Assembly: GCA_003134785.1 (NCBI GenBank)
Contig: PLCN01000011.1
Span: 62,001 to 126,000 of the forward strand
Reading direction: 5' to 3'
From: Spartobacteria bacterium
Lineage (GTDB): Bacteria; Verrucomicrobiota; Verrucomicrobiia; Chthoniobacterales; UBA10450
DNA: 64,000 bases
The notes under the pieces are model-generated. The model saw nothing but the letters and a program-made list of their open reading frames with translations. It was not told the origin of the DNA and did not search any database. Both the position numbers and the translations under genes were made by a program. Below are positions 55,701 to 64,000 of this stretch, in pieces. Within the stretch, counting starts at the first letter, position 1. Every line of letters starts with the position of its first letter.

Positions 55701-56447
55701 TCATTTCTTTGCGGGATGCTGGCGAAAAAACTCTACGGCCGCTGCGCGCACTTCGGTCATGGCGGCGGCACTGAAGACGTGTCCTTCTCCTGGAAAGAAC
55801 CGAGTTTTGACGATCCCGCCGCGCTGATGCAAGACCGCCAGCAGCGGCCGTGCGTATTTCTGGAATGGCACGCGGGCGTCCTCTTCTCCATGCACTATCA
55901 AAACGGGCGGCATCTGTTTGATGCGTTCGGTTTTGCCATTCCAAATTCCTCCGGCGTGTTCGACCTCCGCGCCGACCGCTGGATTGTCTGAGGCCGCGGC
56001 CAGCGCCAGGAAACCGCCGAGGGAGTAGCCATAAATTCCGATGGGCAATCCGTTCGCGTTGTCCTGCTGCACGAACTTGATCGCGTCACGGACGGTTTCG
56101 AGCCAGGCCGGGAAGTTCTTTTGCATGCCGGCGTCGAAGCCAAAGATCGTGCCGGTCCGGTTGAAATAATGGAGGAGATAAACCGTGTGGCCGGACTCCG
56201 CCAATTGACGAGCGACGCGACGCATTTCAGGTCCGTCCAGCAGAGTTCCTCCGGCGCCATGCAGAACCAGAATCGCGGGCCGCTTGGCGGTTTGCGACGC
56301 TTCGTACTTATCGATGCGGATGCGATGGCCACCGCTTTGCATCGAGATTTTTGAAACTGTTAGATGATTGGAATCCGCGGCAAATGTCATACAGGGGCCG
56401 AAACAGAGAAGAAGGAGCGCGATAGCCGCGAGGCTGGGTTTCGTCAT
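55701..56447 (-). CDS. Secreted alpha/beta hydrolase (dienelactone hydrolase-like)
   Basis: From MTKPSLAAIALLLLC the 248-residue product has a signal peptide (to FAAD), an alpha/beta hydrolase core with LVLHGAGG near the oxyanion hole, nucleophile Ser in YGYSLGGFLAL, Asp in VHGEEDARVPF and His in PGEGHVFS. It resembles dienelactone hydrolase-type esterases. It is convergent with the aldehyde dehydrogenase. The substrate is unknown. Confidence 0.87.
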   Translation of the reverse strand: MTKPSLAAIALLLLCFGPCMTFAADSNHLTVSKISMQSGGHRIRIDKYEASQTAKRPAILVLHGAGGTLLDGPEMRRVARQLAESGHTVYLLHYFNRTGTIFGFDAGMQKNFPAWLETVRDAIKFVQQDNANGLPIGIYGYSLGGFLALAAASDNPAVGAEVEHAGGIWNGKTERIKQMPPVLIVHGEEDARVPFQKYARPLLAVLHQRGGIVKTRFFPGEGHVFSAAAMTEVRAAAVEFFRQHPAKK

Positions 56448-56525
56448 GGAAACGCGACGTTCGTGTGTCGTAAAACGGAAGCAACCCACCCGCGGAAATT
56501 TGTCGTGCGGGATGGTCCTGCTTTT

Positions 56526-56656
56526 GGGGGCGCAGGCTGCCAGCCTGCTCGTCTCGGCAGCTTGCCGAGACGTCTGGGCTCGTTAAATCGCCCGAGCGCT
56601 CGTTAGGTGCGGCCGGCAAGCTGCCGGCTGCTGCAGGCTGGCCGCCTGCGCTCCCC
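56526..56656. repeat. Nested palindromic repeats in divergent region
   Basis: Contains GCAGGCTGCCAGCCTGC, GTCTCGGCAGCTTGCCGAGAC, GCCGGCAAGCTGCCGGC and a right arm GCAGGCTGGCCGCCTGCG. The outer arms pair with each other. It fills most of the 285-base gap between the hydrolase and permease genes. Confidence 0.8.
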
Positions 56657-56732
56657 GGAAAAGAAAGAAGAAACCGCCGCGACGCGTTAGATTTCTGAAT
56701 CCAATCATGGTAGCGATGGCATCTCATCCCAT

Positions 56733-59321
56733 ATGGTCCATGACATAAAGTTCGCGCTCCGGCAGCTGTGGAAGGCTCCGGGATTCACCATCGCGGCTGT
56801 GATCGTTCTCGCGCTCGGCATTGGCGCGAATACCGCCGTCTTCAGTCTCGTGCACACAATGTTGTTCGCGCCGCCCGGCTATGCGCGGCCTAACGAAGTC
56901 GTGCAGGTCTTTTCGCAGGACAAGAAGAATCCAAAAACCTTCCGCGGGTTTTCGTATCCGACCTATCGCGATATCCGGGAACAAAACAGCGTCTTTACCG
57001 AGGTGATGGCCTACAACCTGGCCATGATCGGCCTCGGGCAAAAAGGCGACACCCGCCGCGCGTTCGCGGCCACGGTGACCTCGAATTATTTCTCCGTGCT
57101 CGGCGTTCCGCTCGCCCAGGGTCGCGCCTTTTCGGCGGAAGAGGAAACTCCCGGCCACGCTGCGCCGGTGGCGATTGTCAGTTATGGTTACTGGGCGAAG
57201 CACTCCTTCGATCCGGCATTGCTCGGCTCGCCCTTGCTTATCAACGGCCACCCCTTCACGATCGTCGGGATCGCGCCGCGAGGATTCACCGGCCTGATGC
57301 AGGTGATCTCGCCTGAAGTGTGGCTGCCGCTCGGAGTTTACGATCAGGTGGCAAACGATTTTGCGAGCGAGAACACCACGAAGCTGGGCGACCGCGCCGG
57401 ACACCAACTTCTTATTGTCGGACGGCTAAAACCGGGACTGACAGCCGCGACCGCGGAGCCTTCATTAAAGGGGTTGGCGGCCAATTTGGAAAAAGCATTC
57501 CCAGTCGAGCAGAAGGATCAAACCTTCCAGACGACGCCGATCTCGCGCTTTTCCACCAGCACCAGTCCGTCGGGTGAAGGCGGAATATCGAAGCTCGCAC
57601 CGATGCTTCTCGGCATGTCAATCGTGGTTCTGCTGGTGGCATGTCTCAACCTCGCGAACATGTTGCTGGCGCGGGGCACCGCCCGTCGCAAAGAAATTGC
57701 GATTCGTCTCGCGCTCGGCGGCAGCCGTGGCCGCATCGTCCGCCAGCTTCTCACCGAAGGGCTGGTCCTGTCCCTTCTCGGGGGCGCCTGCGGACTCGTT
57801 CTCGGCCTTTGGTCGTCCGATCTTCTCGTGACATCGCTGGGGAAAATGCTCCCGCTCGACATAACCTGGCTGGGCGGACCGAATGCCGCCATTCTGGCCG
57901 CGACTTTCGGTTTTTGCGTGCTCGGCACGATTGGTTTTGCGCTTGGGCCCGCGCTCAAACTTTCGCGCAGTGCTGTCGTGGCGGATCTGAAGGAACAAGC
58001 GGGTGAGGACGTAATCCGGCGCCGCTGGAAATTTCTGCCGCGCAATCCGCTCGTCGTCGTCCAAATAGCGTTTTCACTCGCCCTGCTCACAGCGGCCGCG
58101 CTTTTCATCCGGGGTGCCGGCAAAGCCGCCTCGGTCGACACCGGTCTTCATCCGGGCGCAAGTTTTCTCATCGAAACCGACGCGAGCCTGGCCGGTTACG
58201 AACCGAAACGCGGGCAGGAACTCTATCGAAATCTGAACGAGCGGCTGGCTGCGTTGCCAGGGGTGGAGCGGACGAGCGTTTCCGCCACGATCCCTTTTGG
58301 AATGATCTCGCTGAGCAAAAATGTGCAGCGAGCCGGCTTGCAACCCGCACCCGATGCGAAGCCGGCCACGGCCGCCGAAGGTTTGGCCTTTAGCGCGGCT
58401 TGGAACAGCGTCGGTGCGGACTACTTCACCACGGTTGGATTGCCGATCTTGCGCGGCCGCGCCTTTAATGAAGCCGAGGGGACGCAATCCGGTGGTGCGG
58501 CCGTGGCGATCATTGACGAAGTGCTCGCAAAAAAACTTTGGCCCGAGGGCGACGCGCTCGGACAATTTGTTCAATTTGCGAGTGACAAAGCGCCCAGCGC
58601 GAAAGGGAACGACTCCCGCGTGGGAATGAGCGAAGACCTTAGCGGTGAAATCAAACCCGGTGAAACCATCGAGATTGTTGGCGTTGTGCCCACCACGCGT
58701 CAGGGCCTTTTCGAAAGCGATTCGAACGGTGCAATCTACGTTCCGTTCGGTCGCGGCTTCCAAAGCAACGTTTCCTTCTTCGTCCGGTTTCGCACACTTG
58801 CTCCCGGCAGTGAGACCGCGACCGCCGACTTATTGCGACGCACCGTGCGCGAGGTCGACTCCGCACTCCCGATTCTTTCGCTCAAGACTTTTGCGCAACA
58901 TCTCGACAGCAATTTCCAACTCTGGATCGTGCGCGCGGGCGCGGCGATGTTCTCCGTCTTCGGCGCACTCGCGCTAGGTCTTGCGGTCGTCGGGCTCTAT
59001 GGCGTGAAGGCCTATTCGGTCGCGCGCCGCACCCGCGAGATCGGCATTCGCATGGCGCTGGGCGCACAACGCGGCACGGTTCTGCGGATGTTTCTGCGGG
59101 AAGGTTCGGTCATGCTCGTTTGCGGACTCGTCCTTGGCTTGCTTCTGGCCGCGGGAACCGGAAAAATTCTGAGCGGAATGCTCTACGAAGTCGGCGCGCT
59201 GGATCCGGTCGCGTTCACGGTCGCGCCTGCTCTGCTTGCGGCCGCGGCGATTCTGGCGACGTGGCTTCCCGCCCGACGCGCCACGCGCATCAGCCCGATG
59301 GCGGCATTGCGCACTGAGTAG
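56733..59321 (+). CDS. MacB-like FtsX-type permease, ADOP family
   Basis: The 862-residue protein begins MVHDIKFALRQLWKAPGFT, the typical start of duplicated orphan permeases found in Acidobacteria and related soil bacteria. It has a helix near residue 20-40, MacB periplasmic domain, three helices with RKEIAIRLALGGSRGRIVRQLLTEGL, then a second copy ending with GIRMALGAQRGTVLRMFLREG and the FtsX ending LPARRATRISPMAALRTE. Its ATPase partner is not adjacent; such orphan permeases often lack one. Function unknown, possibly export or sensing. Confidence 0.93.
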   Translation: MVHDIKFALRQLWKAPGFTIAAVIVLALGIGANTAVFSLVHTMLFAPPGYARPNEVVQVFSQDKKNPKTFRGFSYPTYRDIREQNSVFTEVMAYNLAMIGLGQKGDTRRAFAATVTSNYFSVLGVPLAQGRAFSAEEETPGHAAPVAIVSYGYWAKHSFDPALLGSPLLINGHPFTIVGIAPRGFTGLMQVISPEVWLPLGVYDQVANDFASENTTKLGDRAGHQLLIVGRLKPGLTAATAEPSLKGLAANLEKAFPVEQKDQTFQTTPISRFSTSTSPSGEGGISKLAPMLLGMSIVVLLVACLNLANMLLARGTARRKEIAIRLALGGSRGRIVRQLLTEGLVLSLLGGACGLVLGLWSSDLLVTSLGKMLPLDITWLGGPNAAILAATFGFCVLGTIGFALGPALKLSRSAVVADLKEQAGEDVIRRRWKFLPRNPLVVVQIAFSLALLTAAALFIRGAGKAASVDTGLHPGASFLIETDASLAGYEPKRGQELYRNLNERLAALPGVERTSVSATIPFGMISLSKNVQRAGLQPAPDAKPATAAEGLAFSAAWNSVGADYFTTVGLPILRGRAFNEAEGTQSGGAAVAIIDEVLAKKLWPEGDALGQFVQFASDKAPSAKGNDSRVGMSEDLSGEIKPGETIEIVGVVPTTRQGLFESDSNGAIYVPFGRGFQSNVSFFVRFRTLAPGSETATADLLRRTVREVDSALPILSLKTFAQHLDSNFQLWIVRAGAAMFSVFGALALGLAVVGLYGVKAYSVARRTREIGIRMALGAQRGTVLRMFLREGSVMLVCGLVLGLLLAAGTGKILSGMLYEVGALDPVAFTVAPALLAAAAILATWLPARRATRISPMAALRTE

Positions 59322-59410
59322 GCATCGCCAAAAGCTCCGACAATTGCGCAGGTCTCTTCAGAGGGTCGATTTACCCGCTGAATAGGACAAGGGGTGGCAC
59401 TTTTCTCGCT

Positions 59411-60079
59411 ATGTCTGGAAGGGCTGTGCGCTGCGCATCGTCCATTCTCATTTTGGCTCTTGGCCTCGCTGCTGGATCCGCTCGGGCCCAGGTCGTAATC
59501 GAAGGCACCGTCACGCTGCCAAAACCGAGCTTCGATCGCGGGCTTAACCAGCGCTATTCGACCACCTCGGACGTGGCGATGGCCCCGACCAATCCGCCGG
59601 CGGCGGTGGTCTATCTCGAAGGCGATTTTCGTCCAAAGCCGACCGACGTTCCAAAATCGCCGGCGCAAGTGGCGCAGAAGAACATCGCGTTCGCGCCCGA
59701 TCTTCTGCCGGTCCTGGTCGGCACCGCAGTCGAGTTCCCGAACATGGACGACACTTACCACAATGTTTTTTCCTACTCGAAGACGAAACGGTTCGACCTC
59801 GGCCGCTATCGCAAAGACGAAAAATCTACGACGGTCGTTTTCGACAAACCGGGGGCGGTCACGATTCACTGCGAAATTCATGAGAGAATGCGCGGGACCA
59901 TTCTCGTCCTCGAGACGCCGCATTTTCAGAAAACGGACACTGCGGGCCGATACCGTCTCGAACATCTCCCGGCCGGCAATTACGTGCTGAAAGCGTGGGT
60001 GGCCGGCGACGACATCCGTCAGCGTCCCGTGGAGTTGAAAACCGGCATGACTCTGCATGTCGATTTTCCAGCGAGGTAA
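59411..60079 (+). CDS. Secreted cupredoxin-like protein
   Basis: The 222-residue product has a signal peptide (ending GSARA near residue 26) and a plastocyanin-like core: DDTYHNVFSYS gives the first His, and VTIHCEIHERMRG gives Cys-x-x-His-x-x-x-Met-type copper ligands. A C-terminal carboxypeptidase-like beta module follows (GRYRLEHLPAGNYVLKAW). It likely binds copper in the periplasm and carries electrons or metal. The histidine kinase gene follows in the same frame, with only a few bases between. Confidence 0.88.
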   Translation: MSGRAVRCASSILILALGLAAGSARAQVVIEGTVTLPKPSFDRGLNQRYSTTSDVAMAPTNPPAAVVYLEGDFRPKPTDVPKSPAQVAQKNIAFAPDLLPVLVGTAVEFPNMDDTYHNVFSYSKTKRFDLGRYRKDEKSTTVVFDKPGAVTIHCEIHERMRGTILVLETPHFQKTDTAGRYRLEHLPAGNYVLKAWVAGDDIRQRPVELKTGMTLHVDFPAR

Positions 60080-60133
60080 CCACCCATTAATTTCAAATAT
60101 AGTGTTACGGGAGCGCGCAGCTTCCGGGCGAAG

Positions 60134-62326
60134 TTGCTCTTAGCGATGATGCTCGTGGTCCTCGCGGTGACGACTGCGACCGTCTACCTCGCGGAAAAAA
60201 ATCGGCGCGCGAATCATCAGCTCCTGCTCGATGCGCAATTTCAAAATCGCGTCCAATCGTTCCTGAAAATTCAGGAGGCGCAATCAGAGGTCATCACCGA
60301 GAAATGTCTCGCGCTTTCACATGCGGTCAGGCTCCGCGCGGCGCTCGAGGAACGAGACGTTGATGACTTGTATCGAAACGCGCTGACGGAACTCGAAGGA
60401 ATATTGGACCGCTCCGGCACGTCGACCGAGTCCACACCCGACGGCATGCGCGCGTCGTTCTTTCGGTTCCTGGATGCGGACGGCCTCGTCTTGTCGCCTG
60501 AAAATCTTCCGGTCGGGATGACGGACCAGACGTCAATTCAGGAGGCGCTGTCCAGCATGGGCAAAGTGCTGCGCGAAGAGGATGATCAGGCGGTCGGCTT
60601 CATCGCTCTCGCTCGCGGAAATCGGCCCTCGGCTTTGTGCAAAGTGGTGCTGACAAAAATTCGCGATCGGTCCGGTAAGAGTTTGGGCGCGCTGGTGGTC
60701 GGCTTCCCCGTCAGCCATCTCGAGGACACGGAAAGCGATCGCGCGGGCGCGATCAAGAGCGGCATCTGGCTTAGCCCGCGCCTCTACATCGACACTTTGA
60801 CCTCGGCAGACCGGCGTCTCGTGGGTGAACGGGTCCGCGTAGCGTCCATCACGGAAACCGCCGGGCATTTTCCGATCGAGCTCGAAAGCGGTCCGCATCT
60901 TCTTTATTTCAAAGCGCTCGATCCGGAAACGCAATTCGCGCCGGCTTATCAGGTCTGCCTCTATCCTCTGGTCACATCGATTCGCGAGGAACAGGCGCTG
61001 CGCTGGAAAATCATCGCCTTCGGGTTCGTCGTTCTTTCCTTCGGGTTTGCGGCCAGTTTGTTCGTGGCCAAAGGGCTGGCCAAGCCGGTCGAGAAAATCG
61101 TGGCCGGTTCGGTGGAGAATCTGACCCGCCGCAAGCAGGCGGAAGATGATTTGCGGGAGAGCAATCGGGAGCTGGAGAAAGCGCTCGCCGAATTGAAGGC
61201 CACGCAACAACAGGTCATTCAGCAGGAGCGTCTCAGCGCCATCGGACAAATGGCCAGCGGCATCGCCCACGATTTCAACAATACGCTCACGCCGATTTTG
61301 GGATTCTCGGAGTTGCTCCTGGAAAATGACGCGTTGCTCGATAACAAGAAAGAGACGCGCCGCTGCCTCGAAATGCTGCGCACTTCGGCCAAGGACGCCG
61401 CCAACGTCGTCAGCCGTCTCCGCGAATTTTATCGCCCCGCCGACACGGATGAGGAATTTCCCGTTGTCGATCTGGCCAAGATCGTCCAACAAGCCGTTTC
61501 ATTGACCGAACCGAAGTGGCGCAGCCAGACGCAGGCGAGAGGATTAACTGTCGAGGTCATCGCGGTAGCGAAAGCGTCTCCCTTTGTCGCCGGCCAGGAA
61601 TCCGCGCTGCGCGAGGTGCTGACCAATCTCATTTTCAACGCCGTTGATGCGATGCCGGCAGGCGGCCGCATTTCACTCGAGACCTCGGCCGAAGGCGACG
61701 ACGCCGTCATTCGCGTCCGCGATACCGGGACCGGCATGACGGAAAGTGTCCGCCAGCGTTGCCTCGAGCCGTTCTTCTCCACGAAAGGCGAGCGCGGCAC
61801 CGGGCTCGGGCTTTCCATGGTTTACGGCATCGTCGAGCGGCATCGCGGCAAATTGGAAATTGAATCCACCGCGGGGGAGGGGACCACCTTCATCATTCGG
61901 CTGCCGCAGGCGGAATCTTCGCCGCTCCAAGCCGCGATCATTCCGGGCCTGAGATCGAAGTCGTCGCTGAATGTTCTCGTGGTGGATGACGAACCTCGCG
62001 TCCTCGAGGTGGTTTCGGCTTATCTGCGCTGCGACGGACATTCCGTTTCCACCGCGTCGAGTGGTCGTGAGGCTCTGGAGAAATTTCGGCGGAACCAGTT
62101 CGATCTCGTCGTTCTCGATCGCGTCATGCCCGAGATGACGGGTGATCAAACGGCGCGTTTTATCAAACAACTGAATCAGGACATCCCGGTCATCATGCTC
62201 ACGGGCTTCGGCGCTTTGATCGAAGTTACGGGATCACAACCGGAAGCCGTCGATGTCGTCCTCAGCAAACCGGTCACGCTCGACGCGTTGCGCCAGACCA
62301 TCGGCAAACTTCTCCATGCGGCGTAA
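60134..62326 (+). CDS. Hybrid histidine kinase/response regulator
   Basis: As read from a TTG, the 730-residue protein has a helix (residues 1-20), a periplasmic sensor region (about 25-285), a second helix near 295-312, then HisKA with phospho-His in MASGIAHDFNNTLTPILG, HATPase with ISLETSAEGDD and GTGLGLSMVYGIVERH, and a C-terminal receiver (LVVDDEPRVLEVVSA, Asp in LVVLDRVMPEM). The frame is open upstream to the cupredoxin stop at 60077-60079, with no ATG or GTG; an ATT at 60086 would add a basic leader (NFKYSVTGARSFRAK). So the start is uncertain. The outer-membrane barrel gene overlaps its end. Confidence 0.9.
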   Translation: MLLAMMLVVLAVTTATVYLAEKNRRANHQLLLDAQFQNRVQSFLKIQEAQSEVITEKCLALSHAVRLRAALEERDVDDLYRNALTELEGILDRSGTSTESTPDGMRASFFRFLDADGLVLSPENLPVGMTDQTSIQEALSSMGKVLREEDDQAVGFIALARGNRPSALCKVVLTKIRDRSGKSLGALVVGFPVSHLEDTESDRAGAIKSGIWLSPRLYIDTLTSADRRLVGERVRVASITETAGHFPIELESGPHLLYFKALDPETQFAPAYQVCLYPLVTSIREEQALRWKIIAFGFVVLSFGFAASLFVAKGLAKPVEKIVAGSVENLTRRKQAEDDLRESNRELEKALAELKATQQQVIQQERLSAIGQMASGIAHDFNNTLTPILGFSELLLENDALLDNKKETRRCLEMLRTSAKDAANVVSRLREFYRPADTDEEFPVVDLAKIVQQAVSLTEPKWRSQTQARGLTVEVIAVAKASPFVAGQESALREVLTNLIFNAVDAMPAGGRISLETSAEGDDAVIRVRDTGTGMTESVRQRCLEPFFSTKGERGTGLGLSMVYGIVERHRGKLEIESTAGEGTTFIIRLPQAESSPLQAAIIPGLRSKSSLNVLVVDDEPRVLEVVSAYLRCDGHSVSTASSGREALEKFRRNQFDLVVLDRVMPEMTGDQTARFIKQLNQDIPVIMLTGFGALIEVTGSQPEAVDVVLSKPVTLDALRQTIGKLLHAA

Positions 62327-63575
62327 TTCTGCCATCTTCGTTCGCCTCTTCCGCTGGCCCGCGCCGATCCTTGCCTTAATTCTGACGAGCTGCGTCATCG
62401 CCCGCGCTGATTCCATCGAAAAAATTCACGACGCGCTTTCCGTAAGTGATCCGCAGAATCGTTTTAATCTGCAGTTCAGCGGACTGGTCGATCTTGAAGG
62501 CTATTTCATCGATCAACCCACAGCCGCCCTCATTTTCAGCGAAAGGAATTTTCTCTTTAATCCGCGACTGACTTTGTTCGTCGATGCTCAGATCGGGACG
62601 AAGATATACGTCTTCGCCCAAACACGCGTGGACCGCGGCTTCGATCCGAGCGACGACGGCGCCCAGATCAGGTTGGATGAGTATTTTGTCCGCTACAGTC
62701 CGGCGAAGACAGTCAACGTTCAGATCGGACAATTCGCCACCGTCGTCGGCAACTGGGTCTCGCGGCATGACTCATGGCAAAACCCGTTCATCAATGCGCC
62801 GTTGCCTTACGAAAATCTGACCGGCCTTTGGGACACCGGTGCGCCGGACGACGCCGACGACGTTCTGGAATGGGGCCACGTCGGGGAATACGACAACGGC
62901 GACTACTCCGACAAGTACGCGCGCATCCCGATCATCTGGGGACCGAGCTACGCCAGCGGGATCGCGGTCTCCGGTTCTGTCGGTCGATTCGATTACGCCG
63001 CGGAAATGAAAAACGCGGCGCTCGCCTCGCGACCTGATTCCTGGAGCATCACTCAAACCGGTTTCGAATATCCCACGTTCAACAGCCGCGTCGGATTTCG
63101 TCCGAATGAAATGTGGAACGTCGGCTTTTCCACCAGCGCCGGTCCCTATCTCGTCTCCGAAGCCGCGCCGAGTCTGCCGGTCGGCCGGAACATCGGCGAC
63201 TATCGTGAGTTCGTGCTGGCGCAGGATCTTGCCTTCGCCTGGCATCATGTCCAATTGTGGGCGGAGTTTTTCGAGACACGCTTTCAGGTGCCTCGCATCG
63301 GCAATGCCGATGTTTTTTCCTACTACTTCGAGGCGAAATACAAAATCACTCCGCAACTTTTCGGGGCGTTGCGCTGGAACCAGCAGATTTTCGGAACCAT
63401 TCGCGATGAGGATGAACGCACGAAATGGGGCAATGATATCTGGCGGATCGACGCCGCGCTCGGCTATCGTTTCACCGATTACTTACAGGGGAAGGTGCAA
63501 TACAGTTTCAGCCATCAAGGCTCTTCTCCGGAAGCCGGACACCTGGTTGGCGTTCAGCTCACGGTGAAGTTCTAG
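62316..63575 (+). CDS. Outer-membrane beta-barrel (porin-like) protein
   Basis: From MRRNSAIFVRLFRW, 11 bases inside the kinase gene, the product has 419 residues with a signal peptide (to ARA near residue 33). The rest shows alternating aromatic/hydrophobic strands with short turns and ends in GVQLTVKF, with the C-terminal Phe typical of outer-membrane barrels. Motifs such as VQIGQFATVVGNWVSRHDSW resemble phosphate-selective porin-like proteins. It may carry a ligand sensed by the kinase. Coupled translation is likely. A start 21 codons upstream is also open. Confidence 0.85.
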   Translation: MRRNSAIFVRLFRWPAPILALILTSCVIARADSIEKIHDALSVSDPQNRFNLQFSGLVDLEGYFIDQPTAALIFSERNFLFNPRLTLFVDAQIGTKIYVFAQTRVDRGFDPSDDGAQIRLDEYFVRYSPAKTVNVQIGQFATVVGNWVSRHDSWQNPFINAPLPYENLTGLWDTGAPDDADDVLEWGHVGEYDNGDYSDKYARIPIIWGPSYASGIAVSGSVGRFDYAAEMKNAALASRPDSWSITQTGFEYPTFNSRVGFRPNEMWNVGFSTSAGPYLVSEAAPSLPVGRNIGDYREFVLAQDLAFAWHHVQLWAEFFETRFQVPRIGNADVFSYYFEAKYKITPQLFGALRWNQQIFGTIRDEDERTKWGNDIWRIDAALGYRFTDYLQGKVQYSFSHQGSSPEAGHLVGVQLTVKF

Positions 63576-63598
63576 CGAAGAGGCGATGCTGCCGGGAA

Positions 63599-64000
63599 CT
63601 AACGCGGACCCGATTGCATGATGGCCTTTCGAATCGGAGCGAGCGGCGCTCGGTCGTTGAATTCAACCTTGCCATTCCGGCGCACGATCCCGAGCTCGCT
63701 CCACAACGCTGGCAGATCGACCGGCGCGGGCGCGGCTTTCATTTTATCGTAAAGCTCGCGCAACACCGTGACGCCCGTTGCGCGATCGCCGATCTCGATC
63801 GTCCGCGCGAGCGGCCAATCCGACTCAATTGTTCCGCCGGCCTTGAGAATGGCACGGAGCGCGTCTTCGAGACCTTTCTTGTTTCCGGTGCGCTTGCGGA
63901 TTTCGATATCGGCCAGGAAACAAAAGAGCGCTCCGCCCCAATACGTCCGGCCCCAGGTCGGCGTGAAATCGAGACCGCGATCGCCGGACTGCGGCAATCC
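63599..64000 (-). CDS. C-terminal end of an M61-like peptidase, truncated by the window
   Basis: The frame runs to the end of the window without a stop, so only the last 133 residues are seen. TWGRTYWGGALFCFLADIEIRKRTG followed by LEDALRAILKAGG resembles the C-terminal part of M61 glycyl aminopeptidase-like proteins. The catalytic HExxH would lie outside the window. Call is tentative. It is convergent with the porin-like gene. Confidence 0.55.
   Translation of the reverse strand, partial: GLPQSGDRGLDFTPTWGRTYWGGALFCFLADIEIRKRTGNKKGLEDALRAILKAGGTIESDWPLARTIEIGDRATGVTVLRELYDKMKAAPAPVDLPALWSELGIVRRNGKVEFNDRAPLAPIRKAIMQSGPR

Overview
The window is a GC-rich (by eye high-fifties percent) bacterial chromosome segment carrying mostly core metabolism and envelope genes. 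I infer a free-living, probably soil-dwelling member of the Verrucomicrobiota (Chthoniobacter/Spartobacteria-like). The grounds are: an mcsA-mcsB-clpC operon outside a Firmicutes-looking context, several large secreted proteins sharing one C-terminal module, a DUF1573/rhodanese/MauE-like operon, a GH63-type glucosidase, an ADOP-type MacB permease, and many families of short intergenic palindromes. The lineage is an inference; there is no rRNA gene to settle it. I see no prophage, insertion sequence or CRISPR array.

Layout. 0-5 kb: the 3' end of a beta-rich protein, a 39-residue basic ORF and a CreD-like membrane protein in a coupled cluster, then a GT-C-like membrane protein and a small secreted protein. 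5-9.3 kb: a GFA-family protein, an unknown 304-residue protein and fumarylacetoacetase (end of tyrosine catabolism), then the first secreted protein with the C-terminal 'LANISTR' module. 9.3-17.3 kb: three aldo/keto reductases, a Tat-exported epimerase-like protein, small membrane and lipoproteins, a VOC protein, an Fcy1-type cytosine deaminase, tRNA-Val and a histone-like basic protein. 17.3-23 kb: purM, purF and purL, the last with an in-frame heptamer-repeat insertion. 23-30.4 kb: a methyltransferase, a class III aminotransferase, transaldolase, trmL, a peptidoglycan-binding-domain protein, a LolD-like ATPase and ilvE.

30.4-34.5 kb: mcsA-mcsB-clpC, the protein-arginine-kinase quality-control operon. 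34.7-38.3 kb: xerC, a lipoprotein, an MlaE-type permease and an FkbM methyltransferase. 38.4-44.8 kb: three consecutive large secreted proteins (CAP, subtilisin, CAP), each ending in two copies of the LANISTR module. 44.8-46.9 kb: DUF1573, rhodanese and MauE/DoxX-like genes in a coupled operon, then a small membrane gene that looks frameshifted. 46.9-54.2 kb: GH63-type glucosidase, a VapBC pair, guaA, aat, tRNA-Phe and a RES/Xre pair. 54.2-64 kb: an ALDH8-like dehydrogenase, an alpha/beta hydrolase, an ADOP permease, a compact cupredoxin/hybrid histidine kinase/outer-membrane barrel operon, and the end of an M61-like peptidase.

Working together: purM, purF, purL and guaA cover parts of purine synthesis; McsAB-ClpC and Aat represent two protein-degradation tagging routes; the secreted module proteins look like one exported family; and the terminal copper-protein/kinase/porin trio reads as a single sensing or transport unit of unknown signal. 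All calls were made by reading the sequence, without database searches.
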